Assembly: GCA_963798985.1 (NCBI GenBank)
Contig: CAWCVL010000005.1
Coordinates: forward strand, 248,001-312,000
Reading direction: 5' to 3'
Source of the DNA: JACCTU01 sp963798985
Lineage (GTDB): Bacteria > Actinomycetota > Thermoleophilia > Gaiellales > Gaiellaceae
DNA: 64,000 bases
The notes below the pieces were generated by a model that was not told where the DNA came from, did not search any database, and saw nothing but the letters and a program-made list of their open reading frames with translations. Both the position numbers and the translations under genes were made by a program. Shown piece after piece: positions 38,096 to 48,259 of this stretch. Every line of letters begins with the position of its first letter. Position 1 is the stretch's first letter.

Positions 38096-38583
38096 CGCTC
38101 GGCGACTCGATCGCCGTCGACGAGGCGCTCCTCGTCCTCAAGGCGCTTTTCCTCGTGCTGCTGTACCTCTTCATCTGGCGGATCGTTCGAAGTGCGAGCA
38201 AGGACGTGCGGGTGCCGCAGGAGAGCTTCATCCTTCGGCCCGGCGAGGGCGACGGTGCAAAGCTCGCGCAGCAACAGCCGTTGCAGACCGGCCGCCTGGT
38301 CGTGCTCAAGAGCCCCGCGATCGCGGAAGGGACGACGTTCGAGCTCGACGCATCCGCGCTGACGGTCGGTCGCGGTGGCCAGAACGACGTGCCGATCGAG
38401 GAAGACGAGTTCGCCTCTGCGCGACATGCGCGCTTCGAGCCGCGCCGCGACGGCGTCTGGGTGCAGGACCGCGGTTCGACGAACGGCACCTACGTGAACG
38501 GCACGCAGCTCGACCGCCCGCGACGACTCGCCGAGGGCGACGTCGTGCGCGTCGGCGAGACCGACCTGAGGTACGAGCGTTGA
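38092..38583 (+). CDS. fhaB: membrane-anchored FHA-domain protein
   Basis: A 163-residue protein with an N-terminal membrane helix (LLVLKALFLVLLYLFIWRIV) and a C-terminal FHA domain (LTVGRGGQNDVPIEEDEFAS, RHARFEPRRDGVWVQD, STNGTYVNG). This matches FhaB/FipA of actinobacteria, which recruits phosphorylated division proteins. It overlaps fhaA and pstP by four bases each. Confidence 0.92.
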   Translation: MTLGDSIAVDEALLVLKALFLVLLYLFIWRIVRSASKDVRVPQESFILRPGEGDGAKLAQQQPLQTGRLVVLKSPAIAEGTTFELDASALTVGRGGQNDVPIEEDEFASARHARFEPRRDGVWVQDRGSTNGTYVNGTQLDRPRRLAEGDVVRVGETDLRYER

Positions 38584-39542
38584 GGCTCGCGGGCTTCGCC
38601 GGCGGAACCGACCCGGGCCGCCGCCGGCGCCGGAACGAGGACTCCTACGTGATCGACCCGCCGCTGTTCGCGGTCGCCGACGGGATGGGGGGCGCCCAGG
38701 CCGGCGAGGTCGCGTCGAAGCTCGCCGCGGGTGCGGTCAAGGAGCACGGCGCCGACGTCGAAGGCCTCGTCCAGGAAGCGAACCGGCGGGTGCACCAGCG
38801 TTCGCTCGAGGACCCGAACACCTCCGGCATGGGAACCACGCTCACCGTCGCCGAGATTGCGGACGGCGTCGTCTCGATCGGGCACGTCGGCGACTCGCGC
38901 GCGTACCTCGTCCGCGCCGGAAATTTGGAGCAATTGACGGAGGACCACTCGCTCGTCGGCGAGCTGATGCGAACCGGCAAGCTCTCTGCCGAGGAAGCGG
39001 TGTCGCATCCGCAGCGCTCGATGATCACGCGAGCGCTCGGCACCGATCCCGACGTCGACGTCGACATGTTCTCGGTCGAGCCGCGCGTCGGGGATCTCTT
39101 CCTGCTCTGCTCGGACGGCTTGACGTCGATGGTCGACGACCGCGAGATCCTCCGCATCGTCGGCGAGACACGCGGCGACCTCGAAGCGCTCGTCAAGGCG
39201 CTGATCAAGGCCGCGAACAAGGGCGGCGGCGAAGACAACATCACCGTCGTGGCGTTCGAGATCGGTGAGGCGAGCGACCCGGCACTCGAGGACACCGCAG
39301 TCGTCCCGGCACCGCCGCCCGACCCCGAGCCCAACGACGAGGACACGCTGACCGAGGCAGATGCCGTGCCGACGGTCGACACGATGGTCGTGAGCGCCGA
39401 CGAGCTCGCCGCTGCGTACGACCAGGAGCAGGCTCCCCAGCCGAGACGCCGGCGGTTCTGGATGCGCGTGCTCTCGTTTCTGATCGTGATCGCGCTCCTC
39501 TTCGGAGTCGCGTACCTGATCCTGTGGGGGCTCGCCGCGTGA
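38580..39542 (+). CDS. pstP: PP2C-family Ser/Thr phosphatase
   Basis: A 320-residue phosphatase that would reverse PknB phosphorylation. The metal-binding motifs are RRRRNEDSYVIDPPLFAVAD, DGMGGAQAGEVAS, GHVGDSRAYLVR, LLCSDGLTSMV and GGEDNITVVAFE. A C-terminal membrane helix (LSFLIVIALLFGVAYLILWG) anchors it. The start is TTG 38580 in a TTGA overlap with fhaB; its stop overlaps rodA by GTGA. Confidence 0.94.
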   Translation: MRLAGFAGGTDPGRRRRRNEDSYVIDPPLFAVADGMGGAQAGEVASKLAAGAVKEHGADVEGLVQEANRRVHQRSLEDPNTSGMGTTLTVAEIADGVVSIGHVGDSRAYLVRAGNLEQLTEDHSLVGELMRTGKLSAEEAVSHPQRSMITRALGTDPDVDVDMFSVEPRVGDLFLLCSDGLTSMVDDREILRIVGETRGDLEALVKALIKAANKGGGEDNITVVAFEIGEASDPALEDTAVVPAPPPDPEPNDEDTLTEADAVPTVDTMVVSADELAAAYDQEQAPQPRRRRFWMRVLSFLIVIALLFGVAYLILWGLAA

Positions 39543-40810
39543 GGACGCTGTCCGCACGCAACCGCGAGCTCCTCAACCTGATCGCGGTCGGGATACTGAC
39601 CGGCCTCGGCTTCGCGAGCGTCTACATCGCGCGCTCGGAGGTCGTCTCGCCGGAGTCGCTCACGTACGCGGCGTTCTTCCTGCTCGTCTACCTCGTCGCG
39701 CACGTGGTCACGCGGCTCACGGTGCCCTACGCGGATCCGTACCTGCTCCCGATGGCCGGGTTGCTGACCGCGATCGGCCTGACCGAGATCTACCGCCTCA
39801 ATCCCGACGACGCGTTCCGCCAGGGCATCTGGATGGTGATCGGCGTCACGCTCTTCTCGGCGACGCTCGTCGCGTTCCGCCACGACTACCGGAGACTCGA
39901 GTCGTACAAGTACGTGATCGGCTTCGTCGCGATCGCGCTGCTCGTGCTCCCCGCCTTGCCGGGGATCGGTCGCGAGATCCGCGGCGCGCGCCTCTGGGTC
40001 GAGGTCGGCCCCTTCCGGTTCCAGCCGGGCGAGTTCGCGAAGATCCTGCTGATCATCTTCCTGGCGGGGTACCTGCGCGAGAAGCGCGAGGTCCTCGCGC
40101 AGGGACGCCTGAAGGACTTCGGCCCGCTGCTCCTGATCTGGGGCGGCGCGATGGCCGTGCTCGTGCAGACGAACGACCTCGGCTCGGGCCTCCTCTACTT
40201 CGGGATCTTCCTCGGGATGCTCTACGTCGCGACGGCGCGGATCGTCTTCGTCGTCGGCGGGATGGCGCTCTTCCTCGCGGGCGCGGCGTTCGTCTACCAG
40301 GTGATCCCGCGCGTCCAGGACCGCGTGATGATCTGGCTCGACCCCTGGCCGTACGCGAACGACGAGTCGTACCAGCTCGTGCAGTCACTCTTCGCGATCG
40401 CCTTCGGGGGATTCGGCGGGACCGGGCTCGGCCGGGGGACGTTCACGACGACTGCGGGCACGAACCTCATCCCGGACCTGAACACCGACTTCATCTACTC
40501 GGCGCTCGCGCAGGAGCTCGGGCTCGCCGGCGTGGCCGCGATCCTGCTCGTCTACATGCTGATCGTCGCGCGTGGCTTCCGCGTCGCGATGCTCGCGCAG
40601 GACGGTTTCTCGAAACTGCTCGCCGCAGGCTTGACGTTCGGCTTCGCGCTGCAGACGTTCATCATCGTCGGCGGCGTGCTGCGCCTGATCCCGCTGACGG
40701 GGATCACGCTCCCCTTCGTCAGCTACGGCGGCTCGAGCCTGCTCGCGAACTTCGTCTTGCTCGCGCTGCTGCTCCTCGTCTCCAACCGCGCGCTCGCGCC
40801 ACGCGATTGA
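39539..40810 (+). CDS. rodA: SEDS-family peptidoglycan glycosyltransferase (RodA/FtsW)
   Basis: A 423-residue protein with about ten to twelve membrane segments. SEDS motifs are present: GARLWVEVGPFRFQPGEFAK, VQTNDLGSGLLYFGIFLGML, the DFIYSALAQELGLAG segment, and GITLPFVSYGGSSLLANFV. SEDS proteins polymerise lipid II with a partner class B PBP, here the next gene. Start GTG 39539 lies in a GTGA overlap with pstP. The pairing with pbpA, not a division cluster, favours RodA over FtsW. Confidence 0.94.
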   Translation: MRTLSARNRELLNLIAVGILTGLGFASVYIARSEVVSPESLTYAAFFLLVYLVAHVVTRLTVPYADPYLLPMAGLLTAIGLTEIYRLNPDDAFRQGIWMVIGVTLFSATLVAFRHDYRRLESYKYVIGFVAIALLVLPALPGIGREIRGARLWVEVGPFRFQPGEFAKILLIIFLAGYLREKREVLAQGRLKDFGPLLLIWGGAMAVLVQTNDLGSGLLYFGIFLGMLYVATARIVFVVGGMALFLAGAAFVYQVIPRVQDRVMIWLDPWPYANDESYQLVQSLFAIAFGGFGGTGLGRGTFTTTAGTNLIPDLNTDFIYSALAQELGLAGVAAILLVYMLIVARGFRVAMLAQDGFSKLLAAGLTFGFALQTFIIVGGVLRLIPLTGITLPFVSYGGSSLLANFVLLALLLLVSNRALAPRD

Positions 40811-42276
40811 ACGGGCAGATCTCACGGCTGGCGGTGTTCGCGCTCGCGCTGCTCGGGGCGTTGATCCTCGCCACGACGTACTGGCAGGCGTGGGCGGCTC
40901 CGGGACTTGCCGACCGGAAGGAGAACGCGATCCAGGTCGTCGCGCAGTTCACGATCGAGCGGGGGAAGATCTACGCCGCCGACGGAAGGACGCTGCTCGC
41001 GACGAACAGGCCGCGGACCGTGAAGGGACAGACGCTCTACTTCCGCCGCTACCCGACGCGTGGGCTCGCCGCGCACGTGGTCGGCTACTCGACGCAGGTG
41101 CGCTCGCGAGCAGGGCTCGAGCAGTCGATGAACGACTTCCTGACCGGCTCGAACGAGAACCTGAGCACGGTCGTCGACACGAACGTCGACAAGCTGCTCG
41201 GGCGACACGTCGTCGGCAACGACCTCGTCCTCACCCTGGACGCCCGCGCGCAGCGCGTCGCGCTTCGGGCGCTCGGACGGAACTGCGGCTCGGTCGTGGT
41301 GATCGAGCCGTCCACGGGGCGCGTGCTGGTGATGGCGAACTCCCCGACCTACGATCCGAACCTGATCGAGACCGACTACCGCTCGATTCTCGCAACGCGG
41401 GCCGACTGCAGTCCGGCGGCGCCCCTGCTGAACCGCGCGACAGCGGGGCGCTACGTCCCGGGCTCGACGTTCAAGATCGTCACCGCCGCGGCCGCGCTCG
41501 AGAGCGGCCAGTACACGATGGAGACGCGACACAACGACCCCGGCTACTGCATCGAGTACGGGCAACGCGTGAACAACTACGACACGACGTCTCCGTTCGG
41601 ATCGGTGACGCTCTTCCAGGCGATCCAGTACTCGATCAACTCGTACTTCTGCGAGATCGGCAAGGACCTCGGGCCGGGGCCGATCGTGCAGGAGATGAAG
41701 GACTTCGGCTTCTACTCGCTTCCGCCGCTCGAGACGCCCGAGGGCGAACGGCGAGCGAGCGGGCTCTACAAGAACGGCCGCCTCTTCGAGCCCAAGGACT
41801 CGAGCGAGGTCGACCCCGGCCGGCTCGCGTTCGGGCAGTCGGAGCTGCAGGTGACGCCCCAGCAGATGGCGATGGTCGCCGCCGCCGTGGCGAACCGCGG
41901 CGTCGTCATGCAGCCGTTCGTCGTCGAGCGCGTCGTCGGCCCCGACGGGAAGACGGTCACCCGGACGAAGCGCCACGCGCTCGGCCGGACGATGAGCGCG
42001 TCAAACGCCCTCGACCTCACCGGCGCGATGGAAGCCGTCGTGCAGGCGGGCACGGGAACCGCCGCCCAGATCCCCGGAGTCCGCGTCGCGGGCAAGACCG
42101 GCACCGCGGAGACGGGCCGCGCGGGCCTGAACCAGACCGCGTTCATCGCCTTCGCGCCCGTGCAGGCGCCGAGGTTCGCGATCGCCGTGATGCTCGAAAA
42201 CCAGAGCGGGACCGGCGGCTCGACCGCTGCCCCGATCGCCAAACAGGTCCTGCAGGCCCTCCTGCAGGGTCCCTAG
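40807..42276 (+). CDS. pbpA: class B penicillin-binding protein
   Basis: A 489-residue transpeptidase with an N-terminal signal anchor (LAVFALALLGALILATTYWQ). The active-site motifs are PGSTFKIV (SxxK), YSINSYF (SxN) and KTGTAE (KTG), in the expected order. It should cross-link peptidoglycan with RodA as its partner. It starts with TTG 40807 inside a TTGA overlap with rodA. Length and the lack of a PASTA domain match actinobacterial PbpA. Confidence 0.94.
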   Translation: MNGQISRLAVFALALLGALILATTYWQAWAAPGLADRKENAIQVVAQFTIERGKIYAADGRTLLATNRPRTVKGQTLYFRRYPTRGLAAHVVGYSTQVRSRAGLEQSMNDFLTGSNENLSTVVDTNVDKLLGRHVVGNDLVLTLDARAQRVALRALGRNCGSVVVIEPSTGRVLVMANSPTYDPNLIETDYRSILATRADCSPAAPLLNRATAGRYVPGSTFKIVTAAAALESGQYTMETRHNDPGYCIEYGQRVNNYDTTSPFGSVTLFQAIQYSINSYFCEIGKDLGPGPIVQEMKDFGFYSLPPLETPEGERRASGLYKNGRLFEPKDSSEVDPGRLAFGQSELQVTPQQMAMVAAAVANRGVVMQPFVVERVVGPDGKTVTRTKRHALGRTMSASNALDLTGAMEAVVQAGTGTAAQIPGVRVAGKTGTAETGRAGLNQTAFIAFAPVQAPRFAIAVMLENQSGTGGSTAAPIAKQVLQALLQGP

Positions 42277-42286
42277 GCTGGATGAG

Positions 42287-44164
42287 ATGGCCGTCTCGGA
42301 CTCGCTGATCAACACGCTCTTCGACGGGCGCTACAAGATCATCCGGAAGCTCGGCGCCGGTGGGATGGCGAACGTCTACCTCGCCGAGGACCAGGAGCTC
42401 GGCCGGCGGGTCGCGATCAAGATCCTGAACGAGCGCCACGCGAACGACGAGCAGTTCGTCGACCGCTTCCGCCGCGAGGCGAAGCACGCCGCCGGCCTCT
42501 CGCACCCGAACATCGTCGCGATCTACGACCGCGGCGAGGCCGAGGGCACCTACTACATCGCGATGGAGTACCTCGACGGCCGCTCGCTCAAGGAGCTGAT
42601 CGTCGCGCGCGGCCCCGCGCCCGTCAACGTCGCGATCGACTATGCGCGCAAGATCCTCGACGCGCTGCGCTTCGCGCACCGCAACGGGATCGTCCACCGC
42701 GACATCAAGCCGCACAACGTGATCGTCGACGCCGAGGGCCGCGTCAAGGTGACCGACTTCGGGATCGCGCGCGCGGGCACGTCGCAGATGACCGAGGTCG
42801 GCTCGATCATCGGCACCGCGCAGTACCTCTCGCCCGAGCAGGCGAAGGGCGCGCCCGTCGACCAGACGTCGGACCTCTACTCGGTCGGCATCGTCCTCTA
42901 CGAGCTGCTCACCGGGAAGGTGCCGTTCACCGGCGACTCGCCCGTCGAGATCGCGATGAAGCACATCTCCGCGGTCCCCGAGCCGCCGTCGTCGCTCAGG
43001 CCGGACGTCCCCGAGGACCTCGACCTGATCGTCCTGCGCGCGCTCGGGAAGACGCCCGAGGAGCGCTACCCGAGCGCGGAGGAGATGGACAAGGACCTCG
43101 CGCGCGTCGCTCAGGGGCTCAGTGTGAGCCGCGAGACCGAGGAGGCGGCGACGATGATCCTCTCGCGCTCGCAGCTGGCGCCCGCGGCGATGGTCGCGGC
43201 GCCACCGAGGCCGCCTGCGGAGGTGCTCTACGAATACGAGCAGCCGCGGCGCGGACGGCCCGGTTGGCCCTGGCTCCTCGTGCTGCTGCTAGCGCTCGCC
43301 GCCGCGCTGACGGGCTGGTTCGTCTTCCAGCAGGTGCGGGACCAGCTCGCGGACGCCGGCACCGTCGGCGTGCCCTACCTGATCGATCTGCGCGAGACGC
43401 AGGCCGTCGGCCAGGTGCTGGACGCGGGGCTCGAGCCGAACGTGATCCGTGAGGCCAACGCAGACGTCGAGGCAGGCTTCGTGTTCGAGCAGGATCCGGC
43501 GTTTGGCTTCAAGGCCGAGCCGGGCTCGACGGTCAGCCTCAAGGTCTCGACCGGCCCGCCGCAGACAGAGGTGCCGGACGTGATCGGCCAAAGCCGAGAC
43601 GAGGCGGTCGCGGCGCTCGCCCGCGCGGACCTCGAGCCGAAGATCGTCTTGGTCTTCTCCGAGAAGGAGCCCGGGACCGTGACCGGCCAGCGCCCAGCCG
43701 CCGGCGAGATGGTGAGGGTCGGAACTCGCGTGCAGATCAACATCTCGCGCGGCGTGAGGCCGCTGACCATCCCGTCGGTCATCGGTCAGCCCTACGAGTC
43801 CGCCGCGTCAGCGCTTCAGGGCGCGGGCTTCAAGGTTGCGCGACGCAACGTCGACTCGACCGAGCCGGCGGGAACCGTCGTCGACCAGCAGCCCGCGAGC
43901 GGGGGCACCGCGCCGGCCGGAACGACGATCACGCTCAGCGTCTCGAAGGGCCCGACCGAGCAGCCGGTCCCGGACGTGACGAACCAGGCGGAGGGCGACG
44001 CCGTCGCGACGCTCGAAGCGTCCGGCTTCACCGCGAACGTCGTCCGGGAGGCGACCGAGGACCCGAATCTCGACGGGTTCGTGATCAGCCAGGAGCCTGC
44101 GGGCGGCGGGCGGGCGCCACAGGGCTCGGCCGTGACGATCGTCGTCGGCCAGTTCTCGCCGTGA
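42287..44164 (+). CDS. pknB: PASTA-domain Ser/Thr protein kinase PknB
   Basis: A 625-residue membrane kinase. The cytoplasmic kinase domain (about 14-275) has KLGAGGMANVYLAED, VAIKIL, HRDIKPHNVIVD, DFGIA and an activation loop with Thr and Ser residues (GTSQMTEVGSIIGTAQYLSP). One membrane helix (WPWLLVLLLALAAALTGWFV) is followed by four PASTA repeats; the last three open with VPDVIGQSRDEA, IPSVIGQPYESA and VPDVTNQAEGDA. PASTA domains bind muropeptides or lipid II and report cell-wall state. It is intact and overlaps ddl by GTGA. Confidence 0.96.
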   Translation: MAVSDSLINTLFDGRYKIIRKLGAGGMANVYLAEDQELGRRVAIKILNERHANDEQFVDRFRREAKHAAGLSHPNIVAIYDRGEAEGTYYIAMEYLDGRSLKELIVARGPAPVNVAIDYARKILDALRFAHRNGIVHRDIKPHNVIVDAEGRVKVTDFGIARAGTSQMTEVGSIIGTAQYLSPEQAKGAPVDQTSDLYSVGIVLYELLTGKVPFTGDSPVEIAMKHISAVPEPPSSLRPDVPEDLDLIVLRALGKTPEERYPSAEEMDKDLARVAQGLSVSRETEEAATMILSRSQLAPAAMVAAPPRPPAEVLYEYEQPRRGRPGWPWLLVLLLALAAALTGWFVFQQVRDQLADAGTVGVPYLIDLRETQAVGQVLDAGLEPNVIREANADVEAGFVFEQDPAFGFKAEPGSTVSLKVSTGPPQTEVPDVIGQSRDEAVAALARADLEPKIVLVFSEKEPGTVTGQRPAAGEMVRVGTRVQINISRGVRPLTIPSVIGQPYESAASALQGAGFKVARRNVDSTEPAGTVVDQQPASGGTAPAGTTITLSVSKGPTEQPVPDVTNQAEGDAVATLEASGFTANVVREATEDPNLDGFVISQEPAGGGRAPQGSAVTIVVGQFSP

Positions 44165-45189
44165 GCAAGCGCGTCCGCGTGGCCGTGCTCCTCGGCGGGC
44201 GCTCGAGCGAGCACGAGATCTCGATCGCGTCGGGACGGTCGGTGCTCGCCGCGCTCGACCCGGCGCGCTACGACCCCGTCACGGTCGAGATCGGCCGCGA
44301 CGGCCGGTGGGAGCTCGGCGCCGGCGCCGAGTTGGGATCAGGGTCGGTCGTGGAGACGCTCCCGGTTCCCACTGGCAGGCGGGGTGCCTGCGACGCTCGC
44401 GGGCGTCGACGTCGTGCTGCCGATCCTGCACGGCCCGTTCGGTGAGGACGGCACGGTGCAGGGGCTGCTCGAGCTCGCCGGCGTGCCCGTACGTCGGCGC
44501 CGGCGTCGCGGCGAGCGCGGTCTGCATGGACAAGGACCTCGCGAAGGCCGTGCTTCGCGCCCGCGGGATCCCGGTCACGCGAAGCGTCACGATCCGCGAG
44601 GGCGACCCGATCGACCATCCGTTCGAGTACCCCGTCTTCGTCAAGCCGGCGCGCCTGGGCTCGTCGGTGGGGATCTCCAAGGTGCGCGCGCGCGGAGGAG
44701 CTCGAGCCCGCCGTCGCAGTCGCGCGCCGCCACGACGACAAGGTCCTGATCGAGGAGAACGTCGACGGGATCGAGGTCGAGTGCAGCGTCCTCGGCAACC
44801 GCACGCCGATCGCGTCGCTTCCGGGCGAGATCGTCGCGCACGGGTTCGAGGGCGCGGACTGGTACGACTACTCCGCCAAGTACGACGAGGGCGGCATGGA
44901 CCTGATCGTCCCGCCGCGCATCCCCGCCGACGTCGTCGCGCGCGTGCAGGAGGTCTCGGTCGATGCGTTCGTCGCAACCGAATGCGAAGGGATGGCGCGG
45001 GTCGACTGCTTCGTGACCGCCGACGGCGACGTGCTCGTCAACGAGCTGAACACGATCCCCGGGTTCACGGCCACGTCCGTCTACGCGAAGCTGTTCGAGG
45101 CGTCCGGCGTGCCCTACGGCGAGCTGCTCGACCGGCTGATCGAGCTCGCGCTCGAGCGCCACGAGCGCCGCTCGAAGCTCGAGTACTAG
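44161..45189 (+). CDS. ddl: D-alanine-D-alanine ligase (frame-broken)
   Basis: Makes the D-Ala-D-Ala dipeptide of peptidoglycan using ATP. The motifs are VLLGGRSSEHEISIASG, DVVLPILHGPFGEDGTVQG, FVKPARLGSSVGISK and the C-terminal ATP-grasp VLVNELNTIPGFTATSVY. Extra bases near 44387, 44490 and 44690 break the frame; the product would be about 340 residues, the normal size. It is the last gene of the kinase and cell-wall operon, an unusual neighbour for pknB. Its TAG is in CTAG, shared with the stop of the convergent cyclase gene. Confidence 0.92.
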
Positions 45190-48100
45190 AGGTACGTTTT
45201 CGTCTCGGCCGCGTGCCAGTCGAGGCCGAGCGACTCGAAGTCGGCGAGCGCGTCGCGGACGAGGTCCGAGTCGCCGCGCACGCGACCGAGCGCCCGGAGC
45301 GCGAACGGTCGGAGATAGTTCGGCCGGCGCGCGTGCGCCGGTGCTTCCTCCTCGACCTCGTCGCGTCGGTCGAGGTCGGCGAGCGCGTCCAACCGCGCCG
45401 ACACGTTGCCGAAGACGAACCAGCCACGGTGCCAGCCGTGCGAGGTGTCGAAGAGCGCGAGGAGACGTTCCGCCTCGTCGCGATCCTTCCGCGCCAGCGC
45501 GAGGCGAAGCCGCGGCGTGTCGAGCGTCAGGCCGTACCCCTCCATCCACAGGTCGAGCGCGCGCTCCTCGAGCGCGCGTGCTGCCGCCGCGTCGCCGTCC
45601 AGCTCGCTCGCGACCGCAGCCACGAGCAGGGTCCGGGGGTTGCGGACGCAGGGTGTCTCGAGGTTCTCGGCCACGGCTGCCACGACGCGCTCGCGAAGCT
45701 CGCGCACGACGTCCCAGCGGCCGAGCAGCTCCTCGACCTCGATCGTGATCGCGACCCCGTGGAGGCGATGGTGGGGAGTGAGCGACTCGACGATCTCGTC
45801 ATGCGCGGCGGCGAGGCGACGAGCCTCGCGGAACCGCCCGCTCCAGATGCAGCCGGAGATCGGCGCGGCGTAGATGTCGGCTCGAATGTCCGGGTCGGAG
45901 ATTCGGTCGAGCAGCTCAAACCGCCGCTCGGCCCACGCGCGGCCGTGGTCGTACTCACCGGCGACGAACGCGACGATCCCGCGGGCATCCCAGGCGGCCG
46001 AGCGGAGCTCGGCGTCGTCGAGCCGCTCGGCGATCTCAGAGGCCTCGATCGCGGACGGGGCACCTTCGCCCGGCCTCCAGCGCGCTCGCGCGATCAGCGC
46101 CATCGCACGGGCGCGGCTGTCGAGCGGCGCCCCCGCCAGCGCACGGTCGACCCACTCGTCGACCCTCGTGCGGTCGGGCATCTGCTGCCAGATGCCCGAG
46201 CGGAGCGCCGACTCGTAGGCGAGCTCGGCGTAGAGCTCGCTCCGCACCTGCTCGTCGTCGGCCTCTGCGATGGCGTCCTGCATCGACTGCCAGAACGGCT
46301 CGCCCGCGAAGCCGAGCGCGTGCGCCTTGCCGGTCGTCCGGAGCACGTCCACGCGGTCGGCGCGCGTCTGCGCGAGCGGCAGCGCCTGCGAGAGCAAGTC
46401 GAGCGCGTCGACCAGCTCGTAGCGCTGCATCGCGCCTTTGGCCGCGCGCTGGAGCCACTCGAGCGCCTTCGCCCGCGTCCGCTCGTGCTCGGCGTCGTCG
46501 CCTGCCCACGCGAGCTCCACGTCCTCCGGGCGAACCGCGTCGGCGTAGTGGTGCGCGAGGAGAGCCGCGATGTCGTCGATGTTCTCGACGCTTCGCTCGA
46601 TCCACTCCGCGAGCGCTGCGTGCATGCGCGCGCGTCGCGCCCGCGGGATCCCGGCGTATGCGGCCTCGCGCGTCAACGCGTGCTTGATCGCGTGCTCGCG
46701 GTCCTCGGGGAAGCGCGAGCCGGTGCGACGGCGGATGAAGTCGCGCTCCTCGAGCAGCGCGAAGTCGGCATCGCCGCCGATCAGCTCGCGCACCGGCGCT
46801 TCCCAGAACACACGCCCGATCACCGACGCGGCCTGCAGCGCCGCCTTCTCGCGTGGCGGGAGCAGGTCGATGCGCGCCGCGAGAACGCCGCGGACGGAGT
46901 CGGGCATCGAGAGCTGCTCCGGGAGCGCCGCGACCTCCCACCGATCGTCGCGCTGCACCAGGACGCCGCTGTCGACGAGCGACTCGATCAGCTCCTCGAC
47001 GAAGAACGGGTTGCCCTCCGAGCGGCGAACGAGCACGTCGCGCACGTCCTCGGGCAGATCCGAGACGAGCTCTGCGGCCGCGTCGTCGGCGAGCGGCTCG
47101 AGCTCGATCACGGTCACGTTCCGACGGCCACCGCCCCAGTCGAGCTCGGGCCTCGCGGTTGCGACGACCAGCAGCGGTCCGCGCACGTCGCGGACCGTTC
47201 GCTCGAGCAGCTCGAGCAACGGCGCCTCGGCCCAGTGGACGTCCTCCACGAGCACGACGACTGGGCGATCCGCGCACGCCTCGGTCAGGAGGTCGACCCA
47301 GGCATCGCGAAAGCGGTCGCGTGCCGCCAGCGGGTGCAGGTCGACGCCGACGTCGCGGCCGAACGCGAGGCCGAGAATCGGCCGATCGCCGAGCGCGCCG
47401 GGCTGCTCCTGAAGGATCTCCCGGACCGGCCAGTAGGTCCTCGCCGACCCGTACGAGAGGCACCGGCCGACGCGAAGCGACGGGCTCTCCACGCGAGCCT
47501 CGAGCCACGCCCCGAGCTCGCGCAGGAGGCGGCTCTTACCCACGCCGGCGTCGCCGAAGACGATCGCGAGCTGCGGCTCGGCGTCGTCGACCGCACGTTC
47601 GTAGGCGCCGCGGAGGGCGTCGAGCTCGTCACGCCGTCCGACGAACGGCCGCTCGTGGGCGCCGCGCGGCCGTACCGCGGCCAGTGACCGCACGAGCAGC
47701 CTGCAGGCGACGGGCTCGCTCTTCCCCTTCGCGTCGACGTGCTGAAGCTCGCCGAACTCGAACGCGCCCCTCGCCGCCTGCGCGGTTCGCTCGCCCACGA
47801 CGATCTGGCCGGGTTCCGCGCCTTGCTCCAGGCGAGCGCAGACGTTGACGGCGTCGCCGGTGACGAACGAGCTGTGCGCGTCGGCGTCAACGACCACCTC
47901 GCCCGTGTTCACGCCGATCCGCAGCTCGAGCAACGGCTCGAGCTCGGTGAGCCGCCCGCGCATCGCGAGTGCAGCGTGCAGCCCACGCTCCGCGTGGTCC
48001 TCGAGCGCTGCGGGAGCGCCGAACGCCGCCATCACGGCGTCGCCCGCGAACTTCTCGACGGTGCCTCCGACCCGCTCGACCTCCTCGGCCATGGCCGCGA

Positions 48101-48203
48101 AGAACCGGTCGAGCAGCACCCGCGTCACCTCCGGGTCGGCCTCGCCGAGACTGGTCGAGCCGACGAGGTCGGCGAAGAGCACGGTTGCGACCTTCCGCTC
48201 CAC
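45186..48203 (-). CDS. class III cyclase-AAA-TPR signalling protein
   Basis: A 1005-residue soluble protein. The N-terminal class III nucleotidyl cyclase domain (about 1-170) has the metal Asp in VLFADLVGSTSLGE, GTVEKFAGDAVMAAFG and GVNTGEVVV. Next is a STAND/AAA ATPase (PFVGRRDELDALRGAYE, Walker A GDAGVGKSRLL, VVVLVEDVHWAE) and a long C-terminal TPR-like helical region. Such cyclase-ATPase fusions make cAMP or cGMP, or have lost that ability, and respond to unknown signals. The substrate-specifying residues I can read do not settle cAMP against cGMP. No frame break is seen. Confidence 0.9.
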   Translation of the reverse strand: MERKVATVLFADLVGSTSLGEADPEVTRVLLDRFFAAMAEEVERVGGTVEKFAGDAVMAAFGAPAALEDHAERGLHAALAMRGRLTELEPLLELRIGVNTGEVVVDADAHSSFVTGDAVNVCARLEQGAEPGQIVVGERTAQAARGAFEFGELQHVDAKGKSEPVACRLLVRSLAAVRPRGAHERPFVGRRDELDALRGAYERAVDDAEPQLAIVFGDAGVGKSRLLRELGAWLEARVESPSLRVGRCLSYGSARTYWPVREILQEQPGALGDRPILGLAFGRDVGVDLHPLAARDRFRDAWVDLLTEACADRPVVVLVEDVHWAEAPLLELLERTVRDVRGPLLVVATARPELDWGGGRRNVTVIELEPLADDAAAELVSDLPEDVRDVLVRRSEGNPFFVEELIESLVDSGVLVQRDDRWEVAALPEQLSMPDSVRGVLAARIDLLPPREKAALQAASVIGRVFWEAPVRELIGGDADFALLEERDFIRRRTGSRFPEDREHAIKHALTREAAYAGIPRARRARMHAALAEWIERSVENIDDIAALLAHHYADAVRPEDVELAWAGDDAEHERTRAKALEWLQRAAKGAMQRYELVDALDLLSQALPLAQTRADRVDVLRTTGKAHALGFAGEPFWQSMQDAIAEADDEQVRSELYAELAYESALRSGIWQQMPDRTRVDEWVDRALAGAPLDSRARAMALIARARWRPGEGAPSAIEASEIAERLDDAELRSAAWDARGIVAFVAGEYDHGRAWAERRFELLDRISDPDIRADIYAAPISGCIWSGRFREARRLAAAHDEIVESLTPHHRLHGVAITIEVEELLGRWDVVRELRERVVAAVAENLETPCVRNPRTLLVAAVASELDGDAAAARALEERALDLWMEGYGLTLDTPRLRLALARKDRDEAERLLALFDTSHGWHRGWFVFGNVSARLDALADLDRRDEVEEEAPAHARRPNYLRPFALRALGRVRGDSDLVRDALADFESLGLDWHAAETKTYL

Positions 48204-48259
48204 CGGCGGATTGTCGCTCAGTTAGCGGGCGACGCCGTCATGGCGTGGCGACTCGAAGG

